From an uncultured Oscillospiraceae bacterium (GTDB lineage: Bacteria > Bacillota > Clostridia > Oscillospirales > Oscillospiraceae), in NCBI GenBank assembly GCA_910584835.1, contig CAJUEG010000102.1, forward strand, positions 1 to 7,934: a stretch of 7,934 bases of DNA, in the 5' to 3' direction. Position 1 is the stretch's first letter. Each line of letters begins with the position of its first letter. Shown in pieces: positions 4,402 through 7,934 of the stretch. The notes beneath the pieces are model-generated. The model made no database searches. It had not been told where the DNA came from and saw only the letters and a program-made list of their open reading frames with translations. Both the position numbers and the translations under genes were made by a program.

Positions 4402-7934
<3,533 letters not shown>

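Overview
The window looks like chromosomal DNA from a GC-rich Clostridia member, probably an Oscillospiraceae-type gut anaerobe. This is an inference from three things: strongly G/C-ending codons next to AT-rich sigma-A promoters and strong Shine-Dalgarno sites; an IreB (UPF0297) gene, typical of Gram-positive Firmicutes; and an RpoB whose rifampicin region is Bacillus/Clostridium-like. I see no phage, transposon, CRISPR array or other mobile element.

Layout. Positions 1-243 hold, on the minus strand, a near-consensus promoter, a transcribed leader containing a degenerate tRNA-like segment, and the 5' part of a tRNA-Ala (anticodon CGC) cut by the window edge. Next, all on the minus strand and read from right to left: a small DUF1294 membrane protein (3861-4148) with its own terminator; a promoter carrying four direct TTGTAAC repeats, which drives an unrecognised 96-residue protein (3392-3682) and a secreted SH3-SH3-NlpC/P60 cell-wall hydrolase (2431-3351), closed by a hairpin; ireB (2036-2290) with its own promoter and terminator; and a lipoprotein (319-1986) with two DUF4358-like repeats and a C-terminal transglutaminase-like domain. 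The lipoprotein's ribosome-binding site touches the U-tract of the ireB terminator. On the plus strand a promoter at 4202-4230 and a structured leader precede rpoB (4402 to the end), which lacks only its last few dozen residues.

How the parts may work together. The minus-strand block leans towards the cell envelope: a peptidoglycan hydrolase, a substrate of the PASTA-kinase pathway that senses cell-wall stress (IreB), and an exported lipoprotein. The TTGTAAC repeats match the WalR box consensus (TGTWAH-N5-TGTWAH), and WalR controls NlpC/P60 hydrolases in Bacillus. A link of this block to cell-wall homeostasis is therefore plausible, but it is inferred. rpoB is divergent from the block and has its own promoter; the usual rplJ-rplL genes are not directly upstream.

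I did not find a clearly new multi-gene system. The most interesting signals are regulatory: the repeat operator at 3701-3743, the terminator abutting a ribosome-binding site at 1995-2030, the rpoB leader with a coding-like stretch that lacks a start codon, and the tRNA-like leader before tRNA-Ala.
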